NCBI RefSeq assembly: GCF_900110425.1
Contig: NZ_FODS01000005.1
Coordinates: 143,025 to 207,024, forward strand
DNA: 64,000 nucleotides
From: Salinihabitans flavidus
GTDB lineage: Bacteria > Pseudomonadota > Alphaproteobacteria > Rhodobacterales > Rhodobacteraceae
Direction: 5' to 3'
Notes under the pieces: generated by a model
Databases searched by the model: none
What the model was told of the DNA's origin: nothing
The model's input: only the letters and a program-made list of their open reading frames with translations
Position numbers and translations under genes: made by a program
Shown here: one piece after another, positions 34,202 to 42,266 of the stretch
How the letters are laid out: the number at the start of each line of letters is the position of its first letter
Numbering within the stretch: position 1 is the first letter of the stretch

Positions 34202-35626
34202 ATGACACAGATCAAGCTGCACAATACCAAGACCCGCAAGAAAGAGGATTTTACCCCGATCGACCCCGAAAACGTGCGCATGTATGTCTGCGGGCCGACG
34301 GTCTATGACCGGGCGCATCTGGGCAATGCGCGGCCCGTTGTGGTGTTCGATGTGCTCTATCGTCTGCTACGCCATGTCTATGGGCCCGATCACGTCACCT
34401 ATGTGCGCAATTTCACCGATGTGGATGACAAGATCATTCGCCGCGCCGAAGAAACGGGCCGCCCGATCGACCAGATCACGGCCGAGACGACGCAGTGGTT
34501 TCTCGACGACATGGCCGAGCTGGGCGCGTTGGAGCCGGACCAGATGCCGCGCGCGACGCAGTATATCCCGCAGATGGTCGCCATGATCGAGGATCTGATC
34601 GGCAAGGGCCACGCCTATGAGGCGGAGGGGCATGTGCTGTTTGCCGTGGACAGCTGGAAAGAACATTATGGGGAGCTTTCGGGCCGCACGGTCGACGACA
34701 TGATCGCAGGCGCGCGGGTGGAGGTGGCCCCCTACAAGCGCAACCCGATGGATTTCGTCCTGTGGAAGCCCGCCGCGGAAGGGGAGCCGGGATGGGACAG
34801 CCCCTGGGGCCGGGGGCGTCCGGGCTGGCACATTGAATGTTCGGCCATGAGCTATGAATTGCTGGGCGAGTCCTTCGACATCCATGGCGGTGGCAACGAT
34901 TTGATGTTCCCGCACCACGAGAACGAGATCGCGCAAAGCTGCTGCGCCCACCCCGAGGGGGAGTTCGCCCGCGTCTGGATGCACAACGAGATGTTGCAGG
35001 TCGAGGGCAAGAAGATGTCCAAGAGCCTCGGCAATTTCTTCACTGTGCGGGATCTGCTGGATCAGGGAATACCGGGCGAGGTGATCCGCTTTGTGTTTTT
35101 GTCCACGCACTACCGCAAGCCGATGGACTGGACGGCGGAGAAGGCGCGGGAGGCGGAGCGGACGCTTCGGGACATGCATCGAGTCCTTCTAGGAATGCTG
35201 CCCCATGTCGTTCCGCAGCCTGAAAAAGTGGATGACTACTTCATCGACGCTTTGGCAAGTGACATGAATACACACGAGTATATTAAACACCTTCACGGTT
35301 TTCTCTCTCTCGCTGAGGATGAGGATGTTGTAGATCGCTTTGCCGCTGCGCAGGCTTTGGCTGATGCCTTAGCGTTCTTGGGTTTGTTTAATCTTGAGTT
35401 TGCGAGAAGCGATATTCCAGTTTTTGATCCTGAAAAGCTTCTACGTCTGGCTTCGCGTCTTTCAGAATTGAGGGACGCCGCTAAGAAAAAGAAAGACTTC
35501 TCGGAAGTTGATGAATTTAAAGATAAACTTAAGGCCAATGGCGTTGAGGTGCGTATTAGCAAGGAAGGTGTTGAGCTTGTCCTCGGCCCCGATTTCGACC
35601 CCTCGAAGCTGGAGGCGTTGAAGTGA
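34202..35626 (+). CDS. cysS: cysteinyl-tRNA synthetase
   Basis: This 474-residue class I synthetase charges tRNA-Cys. Features are zinc Cys in [14 protein letters not shown]-type HLGN near residue 40, WHIECSAMS and HHENEIAQS (zinc site), and KMSKSLGNF near residue 271. AAGG at 34191-34194 precedes the ATG. From about residue 329 to 461 (about 35187-35583) the base composition and codon use shift sharply to AT-rich (for example 23 G/C of 60 in 35461-35520), then return to GC-rich; the frame stays open. This suggests a recombined C-terminal segment. Expression is probably set by the upstream attenuator. Confidence 0.95.
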   Translation: MTQIKLHNTKTRKKEDFTPIDPENVRMYVCGPTVYDRAHLGNARPVVVFDVLYRLLRHVYGPDHVTYVRNFTDVDDKIIRRAEETGRPIDQITAETTQWFLDDMAELGALEPDQMPRATQYIPQMVAMIEDLIGKGHAYEAEGHVLFAVDSWKEHYGELSGRTVDDMIAGARVEVAPYKRNPMDFVLWKPAAEGEPGWDSPWGRGRPGWHIECSAMSYELLGESFDIHGGGNDLMFPHHENEIAQSCCAHPEGEFARVWMHNEMLQVEGKKMSKSLGNFFTVRDLLDQGIPGEVIRFVFLSTHYRKPMDWTAEKAREAERTLRDMHRVLLGMLPHVVPQPEKVDDYFIDALASDMNTHEYIKHLHGFLSLAEDEDVVDRFAAAQALADALAFLGLFNLEFARSDIPVFDPEKLLRLASRLSELRDAAKKKKDFSEVDEFKDKLKANGVEVRISKEGVELVLGPDFDPSKLEALK

Positions 35627-35752
35627 TGCGCCTGTCCGCACACCGCCAGCAAGCCGCGCAGGGCCCGACCGCGGGGGGGCGCTGCGACGATGATGCAGGG
35701 CACTTTATGGGTCCACATACTGCGACGGTTTTGCGGGTTGCGACGTTGCAAA

Positions 35753-35781
35753 AGCGCCCGCCCGGGGGGCGGTCGGGCGCT
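35753..35781. repeat. GC-rich inverted repeat between cysS and cimA
   Basis: AGCGCCCG (35753-35760) and CGGGCGCT (35774-35781) form a perfect 8-bp stem with a 13-nt loop that can pair further. No T-tract follows. It lies in the 220-nt gap 35627-35846; nearby is a GGCGCGCC-GA-GGCGCGCC direct/inverted pair. No other gene is supported in this gap. Confidence 0.5.
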
Positions 35782-35846
35782 GCGCGGCGGCGCGCCGAGG
35801 CGCGCCATGATTCCGCGCGGGCAGCTGGTGGAGAGGGGCGTGCGGC

Positions 35847-37472
35847 ATGACCAGAGAACGCCTCTACCTCTACGACACCACCTTGCGCGACGGGCAGCAG
35901 ACGCAGGGCGTGCAATTCTCAACCGATGAAAAGCGCCAGATCGCGGAAACGCTCGATGCGCTTGGCGTGGACTACATCGAGGGCGGCTGGCCCGGCGCCA
36001 ACCCCACCGACAGCGCGTTCTTCGACACGCGCCCCGACACGCGTGCGACCTTCACCGCCTTCGGCATGACCAAGCGGGCGGGGATGAGCGCGGAGAATGA
36101 CGATGTGCTGGCCGCCGTGATGAACGCGGGCACGCGGGCGGTCTGCCTTGTGGGCAAGTCACATGATTTCCATGTCAAGGCGGCGCTTGGCATCACGCTG
36201 GCCGAGAATACCGAAAACATCGCCCGCTCCGTGGCTTACATGGTGGTGCAGGGGCGCGAGGCGCTGTTCGATGCAGAGCATTTTTTCGACGGATACAAGG
36301 CCAACCCCGATTACGCGCTGGAAACGGTGCGCGCGGCCTATGACGCGGGGGCGCGCTGGATCGTGCTGTGTGACACCAACGGCGGGGTCATGCCCCCCGA
36401 GGTGCATAAGATCACCCGCGCCGTGATCGCGGCGGGCATCCCCGGCGATCACGTCGGCATCCACACTCACAACGATACCGAAAACGCCGTGGCCAATTCG
36501 TTGGCCGCGATCGACGCGGGCGCGCGGCAGGTTCAGGGCACGCTCAACGGTCTAGGCGAACGCTGCGGCAATGCAAACCTGACCACGCTGATCCCGACTC
36601 TGCTACTCAAGGAGCCTTATGCGAGCGGCTATGAGACCGGCGTGACGCTCACGGCACTTGAGGGGCTGACGCGGGCGTCTCGAAAGCTTGACGATATTCT
36701 CAACCGTGTACCTATGCGGCAGGCGCCCTACGTCGGGGCCTCGGCCTTCGCGCACAAGGCGGGACTTCATGCCAGCGCGATCCTGAAGAACCCCACGACC
36801 TATGAGCATATCGATCCGGGCCTTGTCGGCAACACGCGCATCGTGCCGATGTCGAACCAGGCGGGGCAGTCGAACCTGCGCTCGCGGCTGGCGGATGCGG
36901 GGATCGAGGTCGAAAAGGGCAACCCGGCGCTCGGGCGTATCCTTGATCGGGTGAAGGCGCGCGAGGCGGAAGGTTACAGCTATGACACCGCGCAAGCCAG
37001 TTTCGAGTTGATCGCCCGCGACGAGCTTGGTCAGATGCCACGGTATTTCGAGGTCAAGCGCTACAAGGTCACGGTGGAGCGCCGCAAGAACAAGCGCAAC
37101 AGGATGGTGAGCCTGTCGGAGGCGGTGGTGGTCGTGAAGATCGGCGGCGCAAAGACGCTCTCTGTGTCCGAGTCGATGGATGAGACCGGGCAGGACCGGG
37201 GCCCGGTCAATGCGCTCTCCAAGGCACTCGCGAAGGATCTCGGCCCCTATCAGGACTATATCGACGATCTGCGGCTGGTGGATTTCAAGGTCCGCATCAC
37301 CCAGGGCGGCACCGAGGCTGTCACGCGCGTCATCGTCGATAGCGAGGACGGGCAGGGACGGCGCTGGTCCACGGTGGGTGTCTCGCCCAACATCGTGGAT
37401 GCGTCGTTCGAGGCGCTGCTCGATGCGATCAACTGGAAACTGATGCGCGACAAGGCGCCGGTAGCGACGTGA
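35847..37472 (+). CDS. cimA: citramalate synthase
   Basis: This 541-residue DRE-TIM metallolyase condenses pyruvate and acetyl-CoA to citramalate, feeding isoleucine synthesis without threonine. It begins LYLYDTTLRDGQQTQGVQFS (catalytic DTTLRDG), contains the metal-binding GIHTHNDTENAVANSLAA, GTLNGLGERCGNANL and the C-terminal LeuA-type regulatory domain (about 415-541). The length is that of CimA, longer than 2-isopropylmalate synthase LeuA. The alternative reading is homocitrate or methylthioalkylmalate synthase, but CimA fits best. It overlaps the hydrolase gene by 4 bp. Confidence 0.9.
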   Translation: MTRERLYLYDTTLRDGQQTQGVQFSTDEKRQIAETLDALGVDYIEGGWPGANPTDSAFFDTRPDTRATFTAFGMTKRAGMSAENDDVLAAVMNAGTRAVCLVGKSHDFHVKAALGITLAENTENIARSVAYMVVQGREALFDAEHFFDGYKANPDYALETVRAAYDAGARWIVLCDTNGGVMPPEVHKITRAVIAAGIPGDHVGIHTHNDTENAVANSLAAIDAGARQVQGTLNGLGERCGNANLTTLIPTLLLKEPYASGYETGVTLTALEGLTRASRKLDDILNRVPMRQAPYVGASAFAHKAGLHASAILKNPTTYEHIDPGLVGNTRIVPMSNQAGQSNLRSRLADAGIEVEKGNPALGRILDRVKAREAEGYSYDTAQASFELIARDELGQMPRYFEVKRYKVTVERRKNKRNRMVSLSEAVVVVKIGGAKTLSVSESMDETGQDRGPVNALSKALAKDLGPYQDYIDDLRLVDFKVRITQGGTEAVTRVIVDSEDGQGRRWSTVGVSPNIVDASFEALLDAINWKLMRDKAPVAT

Positions 37473-38458
37473 CACGTGTATCCCGCTTTCTTTTCATCGG
37501 GCTGGCAATCACGATTCTGGCATATCCAGCACTGTCTCTTGGGTTGATCCTTTCGCAGCAGGAGCGCGCAAAGATCGACGGGCAGAGCCTTGATTTTTCA
37601 AAAGTTCTTTCGCGCGGGTCAACGAGGTCGCTTCCTGTGATAGAAGATCGGGCGCGCGATGGGGCGGTGCTGCACTCTTTCCATCTGTCAGCCCCCCATA
37701 GGGGGGCGCCGCTTCTCGTGTTGCTGCATGGCTCGGGCTGGTACGGCGGGCAGATGCTGGGGTTGGCGCGTGCACTGTCGGATCGGGCGGAGGTGCTCAT
37801 TCCCAATCTGCGCGGGCACTACATGGGACCCGGACCGCGCGGTGACGTGGCCTACATCGGTCAGCTCGAAGATGATATCGCCGATTTGGTCTCGGCGCAT
37901 CGTGCCAAGGGGCAGGCCGTGGTTCTGGCCGGGCACAGCTCTGGTGGCGGGCTGGCGATCCGCTTTGCCGGTGGCAAACATGGCGGGATGATGGATGCGG
38001 CTGTGATTCTTGCACCCTTCCTGAAATACGACGCCCCCACGGTGCGCGACAATTCCGCTGGCTGGGCGCGCCCACTGACGCGGCGGATCATCGGGCTTTC
38101 CATGTTGAACGCTGTGGGTGTCACCGCACTGAACCATCTGACCGTGATTCAGTTCGCCATGCCACAGGAGATTCTGAATAGCCCGGAGGGGGAGAAGGCG
38201 ACCACCGCCTATTCCTACGCGCTCAACACCTCTTTTGCGCCACGTGACGACTACCTCGTCGATATCGCCTCGCTGCCGCCGTTCCTGCTGCTTGCCGGGC
38301 GAAGGGACGAGGCGTTTCGCGCGGAACGGTTCGAGCCGACCATGAGCGCGGTCACCGACGCGGGGCGGTATCGCCTGATTGATGGAGTCGGGCATCTCGA
38401 ACTGGTCGACTCGCCCAATGCAGCGCGACATATTTCGGAGTTTCTCGATGGTCTCTGA
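37469..38458 (+). CDS. membrane-anchored alpha/beta hydrolase (lysophospholipase-like)
   Basis: This 329-residue hydrolase has an N-terminal anchor helix (SRFLFIGLAITILAYPAL), the HGSGWYGG oxyanion loop, the nucleophile Ser in AGHSSGGGLA (near residue 157) and the acid and His in the C-terminal third (LLAGRRDEAF, GVGHLELVD). The GTG start overlaps the cimA stop in GTGA. It is followed by an overlapping squalene/phytoene synthase-like gene. The substrate is unknown; a lipid ester is a guess. Confidence 0.75.
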   Translation: MTRVSRFLFIGLAITILAYPALSLGLILSQQERAKIDGQSLDFSKVLSRGSTRSLPVIEDRARDGAVLHSFHLSAPHRGAPLLVLLHGSGWYGGQMLGLARALSDRAEVLIPNLRGHYMGPGPRGDVAYIGQLEDDIADLVSAHRAKGQAVVLAGHSSGGGLAIRFAGGKHGGMMDAAVILAPFLKYDAPTVRDNSAGWARPLTRRIIGLSMLNAVGVTALNHLTVIQFAMPQEILNSPEGEKATTAYSYALNTSFAPRDDYLVDIASLPPFLLLAGRRDEAFRAERFEPTMSAVTDAGRYRLIDGVGHLELVDSPNAARHISEFLDGL

Positions 38459-39212
38459 CGATCTGAGCGCCTGCGCCGATCTGGTGCGACGGGGCGATCC
38501 CGACAGGTTTCTGGCGGTGATGGCGGCGCCGCCGGACGCGCGGGTGCGGCTGTTTCCAATCTATGCCTTCAATCTGGAAGTGGCGCGCGCGCCCTGGGTT
38601 ACGCAGGAGCCGCTGATCGCGGAGATGCGCCTTCAATGGTGGCGTGATGCGCTCGAGGAGATCGCCACCGGGGGCACGGTGCGCCGGCATGAGGTGGTCA
38701 CGCCCCTGTCCGACTGCTTGTCTCCAGACATGGCGCGCACCCTTGATACACTGATCGAGGCGCGGCGTTGGGATGTTCACGAGCAGTCTTTCGAGAGCGA
38801 GGATGCCTTTCGCGCGTATATCGAAGCGACAGGCGGTACGCTCATGCTGGTGGCTGGGCAGAGCCTTGGTGCGCAGGATGTCGATCTGTTGAGTGATGCG
38901 GGCTATGCAACGGGGTTGGCCAACTGGTTCTGTGCCATTCCCGAGCTTGAGGCTCGCGGAAAGCAGCCACTTGCCGATGGTCGACCCGAGGCGGTGCAGG
39001 CGCTGGCCCGCGAGGGGCTTGCGCGGCTGAAACGGGCGCGGCGCGGCGCGATTGAACGCGGGGCGAGACCTGCGTTGCTCGCCGCCTGGCAGGCCGGGGC
39101 CGTCCTGACCCGCGCCGCGAAGGATCCCGCGCGCGTGGCCGAAGGGAAGCTTCTGAGCAGTGAATTTCGACGCCGCGCAACGCTTCTTGTGCGGGTCATG
39201 ACGGGCCGGTAG
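38448..39212 (+). CDS. squalene/phytoene synthase-family protein
   Basis: This 254-residue protein belongs to the isoprenoid head-to-head synthase superfamily. It keeps MRLQWWRDALEEI (near residues 57-69), where the family has its first acidic motif, and the helical fold, but it is shorter than true phytoene synthases and lacks a clear second DxxxD motif. It may be related to the NDUFAF6-like non-enzymatic subgroup. It overlaps the hydrolase gene by 11 nt. The start at 38448 gives MVSDDLSACADLV; no carotenoid genes are adjacent. Confidence 0.65.
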   Translation: MVSDDLSACADLVRRGDPDRFLAVMAAPPDARVRLFPIYAFNLEVARAPWVTQEPLIAEMRLQWWRDALEEIATGGTVRRHEVVTPLSDCLSPDMARTLDTLIEARRWDVHEQSFESEDAFRAYIEATGGTLMLVAGQSLGAQDVDLLSDAGYATGLANWFCAIPELEARGKQPLADGRPEAVQALAREGLARLKRARRGAIERGARPALLAAWQAGAVLTRAAKDPARVAEGKLLSSEFRRRATLLVRVMTGR

Positions 39213-39215
39213 TAG

Positions 39216-39626
39216 TCATTTGCGGATCGGCACGCCGTAAAGTTCGAGCTTGTGTCCCTTGAGACGATAGCCGAGCTTGCGGGCGATCCGTTCCTGTAGC
39301 TGCTCGATCTCGGGATCGACGAATTCGATCACCTCACCCGTCGACAGGTCGATCAGATGATCGTGATGCTCCCGCTCCGCATCCTCGTAGCGGGCGCGCC
39401 CGTCACCGAACTCCAGCTTCTCGATGATCCCCGTTTCCTCGAAAAGTTTCACCGTGCGATAGACCGTGGCCAGAGATATCGCGGCATCGCGCTCCACCGC
39501 GCGGGCGTGCAATTCTTCCACGTCGGGGTGGTCCGTGCTTTCTTGCAAAACGGCGGCGATGATGCGGCGTTGTTCGGTCAGGCGCAGGCCCGCAGCCTCG
39601 CAGCGCGATAGGATCGTGTCGGTCAT
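39216..39626 (-). CDS. Fur/Mur-family metal-responsive regulator
   Basis: This 136-residue regulator has the Fur winged helix (RLTEQRRIIAAVL, HARAVERDAAISLATVYRTV) and dimerisation domain with metal-site residues (EHHDHLIDLSTGEVIEFVDPE). In Rhodobacterales the Fur homologue mostly acts as the manganese regulator Mur and represses sitABCD. The window carries both genes, and the sitA promoter has Mur-like boxes, so this protein is a likely regulator. The start at 39626 has no good ribosome site. Confidence 0.85.
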   Translation of the reverse strand: MTDTILSRCEAAGLRLTEQRRIIAAVLQESTDHPDVEELHARAVERDAAISLATVYRTVKLFEETGIIEKLEFGDGRARYEDAEREHHDHLIDLSTGEVIEFVDPEIEQLQERIARKLGYRLKGHKLELYGVPIRK

Positions 39627-39690
39627 CGGTGCATCCCGGTTGCGTGGGTTTGGTGGGTCTAGCCCTTTGGCGCAGGCCATGCCACCCATT

Positions 39691-40425
39691 TCAACCATCC
39701 TGTGCGATGTCGGCCCAGACTGGCAAGTGGTCGGACGCGATATGTGCCGGGCGCGCCCCGTGGCTGTCGTGCGCGTGTGCCAAAAGACCGGGGCCAAGCG
39801 CGATCCTATCGAGGGCGGCCACCGGACGCGCGGCGGGAAAGCTGGCCCGTGCGGACAGCAGGCGCAGCCCCCGGAGCGCGGCCTCCAGCGGGGCGGTCCG
39901 CCCCCATTCGTTGAAATCGCCGGCGATCACCGTTGGCAGGGGGGGCAACCCTTGCAGCGCGTGGGCCAGCGCGTTGAGTTGCAGGATGCGATAGCGTCGG
40001 ATCAATCCCAGATGCAGCCCGATTACCCGCAAGGGGCCGATGGGCGTCAGCAGATCGGCCCGGATTGCGCCACGCGGCTCCAACCCCGGCAGTTCGATAT
40101 GCGCGGTCTCCAGCGCGGTCACCTCGGGGCGTACCAGCATGGCGTTGCCGTGCCAGCCCAGGGAGCCCCCGGGCTGTCCGAACGGCAGCACGCGCCATCC
40201 TTCATGCTCCGCCATAGCATGCGGAAGCGCGGCAGGGCGGGGCGCCCTGCGCTTGTCGGCCTCTTGCAGGACCGCGACCTGCGCCCCCAGATCGGCAAGT
40301 ACTTGCAGGGTTCGGTCGGGGCGGCGGCGCATGTCGAGGCCGACGCATTTCTGAAGGTTGTAACTGGCCAGCCGCAGCAGAGCCGGGCTTGAGTTCTCGA
40401 TGTTTTCGGGCTTGTGTGTGACCAT
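39691..40425 (-). CDS. endonuclease/exonuclease/phosphatase-family protein
   Basis: This 244-residue EEP-superfamily hydrolase has the metal-site motifs LASYNLQKCVGLDM (Asn), VLQEADKR (Glu), GLHLGLIRRY (His), AGDFNEWG (Asp/Asn) and SDHLPV (final His). The substrate could be a nucleic acid, lipid or phosphate ester. Its ATG (40423-40425) overlaps by two bases with the ATG of the divergent membrane-protein gene at 40424. Its own 5' region therefore lies inside that gene. Confidence 0.78.
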   Translation of the reverse strand: MVTHKPENIENSSPALLRLASYNLQKCVGLDMRRRPDRTLQVLADLGAQVAVLQEADKRRAPRPAALPHAMAEHEGWRVLPFGQPGGSLGWHGNAMLVRPEVTALETAHIELPGLEPRGAIRADLLTPIGPLRVIGLHLGLIRRYRILQLNALAHALQGLPPLPTVIAGDFNEWGRTAPLEAALRGLRLLSARASFPAARPVAALDRIALGPGLLAHAHDSHGARPAHIASDHLPVWADIAQDG

Positions 40426-41083
40426 GAAACTATCCGATCAGGCATATCTGACACTGGCGATCTGGGGCGTGACCGCAATAGCCTTTTTCGTCGCGGTCTA
40501 CGAGGCGCAATGGAATCTGGCCTTCGTGGCGCTGGCGACGCTGGCGCTTGGCGTGATCCCGACTCTTCTGGCGGAATATGTGCGGATCGTGGTGCCGCGA
40601 GCGTTTCAGGCGGCGATCGCGCTTTTCGTGTTCGCGACGCTTCTGCTGGGCGAGGTCTATGGGTTCTACGATCGGTTCTGGTGGTGGGACATCCTGATGC
40701 ACGGTGGCTCTGCGATCGGATTCGGGCTGATCGGGTTCCTTGTGGTTTTCACAATGTTTCAAGGGGATAGGTACACGGCCCCGCATTGGGCGCTGGCGTT
40801 TTTCGGCTTCTGTTTCGCCGTGGCCATCGGCTCGATCTGGGAGATTTTCGAGTTTGCGATGGACCAGATTTTCGGCTTCAACATGCAAAGATCGGGTTTG
40901 ATGGACACGATGCTGGACATGATCGTGAACGTCTGTGGCGCGACCCTCGGGGCGCTTGCCGGGTTCTTCTACCTCAAGGGGCGCGACAAGAGCGGGCTGT
41001 CGGCGGCGATCGCCGATTTCGTGGCACGCAATCCGCGGCTTTTCGGCAGGGCCAAACGTCCGCGGCGGACTGACAGGAAGTGA
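40424..41083 (+). CDS. DUF2238/YjdF-like multispanning membrane protein
   Basis: This 219-residue protein has about six hydrophobic segments. SIWEIFEFAMDQIFGF followed by DTMLDMIVNVCGATLGALAG resembles the EIFE...DTxxDM pattern of DUF2238/YjdF proteins, and WWWDILMHGGSAIGFG is another family-like element. The C-terminus is basic (RAKRPRRTDRK) and cytoplasmic. It is divergent from an EEP hydrolase with overlapping start codons. Function is unknown. Confidence 0.65.
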   Translation: MKLSDQAYLTLAIWGVTAIAFFVAVYEAQWNLAFVALATLALGVIPTLLAEYVRIVVPRAFQAAIALFVFATLLLGEVYGFYDRFWWWDILMHGGSAIGFGLIGFLVVFTMFQGDRYTAPHWALAFFGFCFAVAIGSIWEIFEFAMDQIFGFNMQRSGLMDTMLDMIVNVCGATLGALAGFFYLKGRDKSGLSAAIADFVARNPRLFGRAKRPRRTDRK

Positions 41084-41161
41084 TGGCGCCTACACGCGGC
41101 GCCAACAGAGTCACTGGTTATCCGTCTTGACTTTTCCCTGTCAGGCCAGTCCTTTGGCGCG

Positions 41162-42058
41162 ATGGAACGCAAGGATCAGATCGACCTTTTCGGCACCACG
41201 GCGCTGGTGATCTTCGCCTTTACGCTGGCCTTCAATCAGGTGGTGATCAAGGTCACCAATGACGGGTTCAACCCGGTGTTCGCGGCGGCGTTGCGCTCGA
41301 TCATCGGGGTGGCGGCGGTGGCCGGATGGATGTGGCTCCGGCGGCTTCCGTTCGTGTTCAACCGGCGCACCTTTGGCTCCGGCATCCTTGTCGGGCTGCT
41401 GTTTTGCGCGGAATTCATCTGTCTTTACAATGCCCTGGACCTGACGACGGTGGCGCGGGCCTCGGTGATCTTCTATTCCATGCCGGTCTGGCTGGCGCTA
41501 GCGGGGCATTTCCTGCTGCCCGGCGAGGGGCTGACGCGCCGGCGCATGGTGGGGCTGGTGCTTGCGATGATCGGCGTGGCGTGGGCGGTGTCGGACCGGC
41601 AGGCGGGCGAGGCGTCGCTTCTGGGCGATGTGCTAGCGCTGGGGGCAGCGCTGGGATGGGCGGGGATCGTGCTGGTGGTGCGGGTCACGCCGGTGTCGGA
41701 ACTGCGCCCGGAGATGCAGCTTTTGTGGCAACTCATTGTTTCGGCTGTGATTCTTCTTGCGGTGGCGCCTCTCTTCGGGGCGCTGACGCGCGAGCCGGAG
41801 GCGATCCACTACGCCGGGATCGCCTTTCAGGCGCTGGGGGTGGTGAGCGCGGGCTATCTGTTCTGGTTCTGGCTGATGACGGTCTATCCGGCCTCCGCGG
41901 TGGCGTCCTTCAGTTTTCTGTCGCCGGTGTTCAGCGTGTTGATGGGCTGGGCGCTTCTGGGCGAGCAGGTGGGGCTGACGATCTGGGGGGCGCTGGCGCT
42001 TGTGGCGGTCGGATTGGTGCTGATCAACCGCCGGTCGCGGCGCGTGCCGCCGGGGTAA
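41162..42058 (+). CDS. EamA/DMT-superfamily transporter
   Basis: This 298-residue protein has ten membrane helices in two EamA repeats (about 15-145 and 160-290), including the repeat ends ALIFYSMPVWLALAGHFLLP-like and YPASAVASFSFLSPVFSVLM. Transporters of this family export or import small metabolites. It is convergent with selO, and the 208-nt gap between them holds two kinds of repeat. Substrate unknown. Confidence 0.85.
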   Translation: MERKDQIDLFGTTALVIFAFTLAFNQVVIKVTNDGFNPVFAAALRSIIGVAAVAGWMWLRRLPFVFNRRTFGSGILVGLLFCAEFICLYNALDLTTVARASVIFYSMPVWLALAGHFLLPGEGLTRRRMVGLVLAMIGVAWAVSDRQAGEASLLGDVLALGAALGWAGIVLVVRVTPVSELRPEMQLLWQLIVSAVILLAVAPLFGALTREPEAIHYAGIAFQALGVVSAGYLFWFWLMTVYPASAVASFSFLSPVFSVLMGWALLGEQVGLTIWGALALVAVGLVLINRRSRRVPPG

Positions 42059-42102
42059 TTCCGCGAATCGCCTCAAGTCGTTGTTAACGCTGAAAAACCC
42101 AT

Positions 42103-42143
42103 GTCGGTATAACGTCGGTATTTTGTCGGTATCGCGTCGGTAT
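42103..42143 (+). repeat. GTCGGTAT iteron-like array, copy 2
   Basis: GTCGGTAT occurs four times at 42103, 42114, 42125 and 42136, an exact 11-bp period, with spacers AAC, TTT and CGC. The last three units and their spacers match the inverted copy at 28404-28433, with one base differing. It lies between two convergent genes. Confidence 0.75.
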
Positions 42144-42213
42144 CGTTTGCGGGATTTGCCCCGTTAACCCTGCGTTCGGTGGGAAACTGTGAAGATTGGG
42201 TTAAGAGGCAATC

Positions 42214-42261
42214 CCGGGGGCGCCGCCCCCGGACCGGAGTATTTTGACCAAGGATGAAGGG
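42214..42261. repeat. GC-hairpin intergenic repeat, copy 2
   Basis: CCGGGGGC (42214-42221) and GCCCCCGG (42225-42232) form a stem with a 3-nt loop, followed by ACCGGAGTATTTTGACCAAGG-like sequence and ATGAAGG. It is the counterpart of 28304-28348. It lies between the DMT transporter and selO, and probably ends transcription from both sides. Confidence 0.6.
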
Positions 42262-42266
42262 GGGCG

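Noticed and set aside
35187..35583. The AT-rich part of cysS as an inserted separate gene.
   Set aside because: The cysS frame is continuous through it and the protein length is normal, so it is a replaced segment, not an insertion.
35623..35850. A 75-codon frame between cysS and cimA.
   Set aside because: It overlaps both flanking genes, is dominated by Arg/Ala/Gly in a hairpin-rich stretch and has no ribosome site.
42103..42143. The GTCGGTAT array as a CRISPR or simple tandem repeat.
   Set aside because: Units are 8 bp with 3-bp spacers and no cas genes, so it is not CRISPR; spacers are conserved between copies, so it is not slippage repeat.
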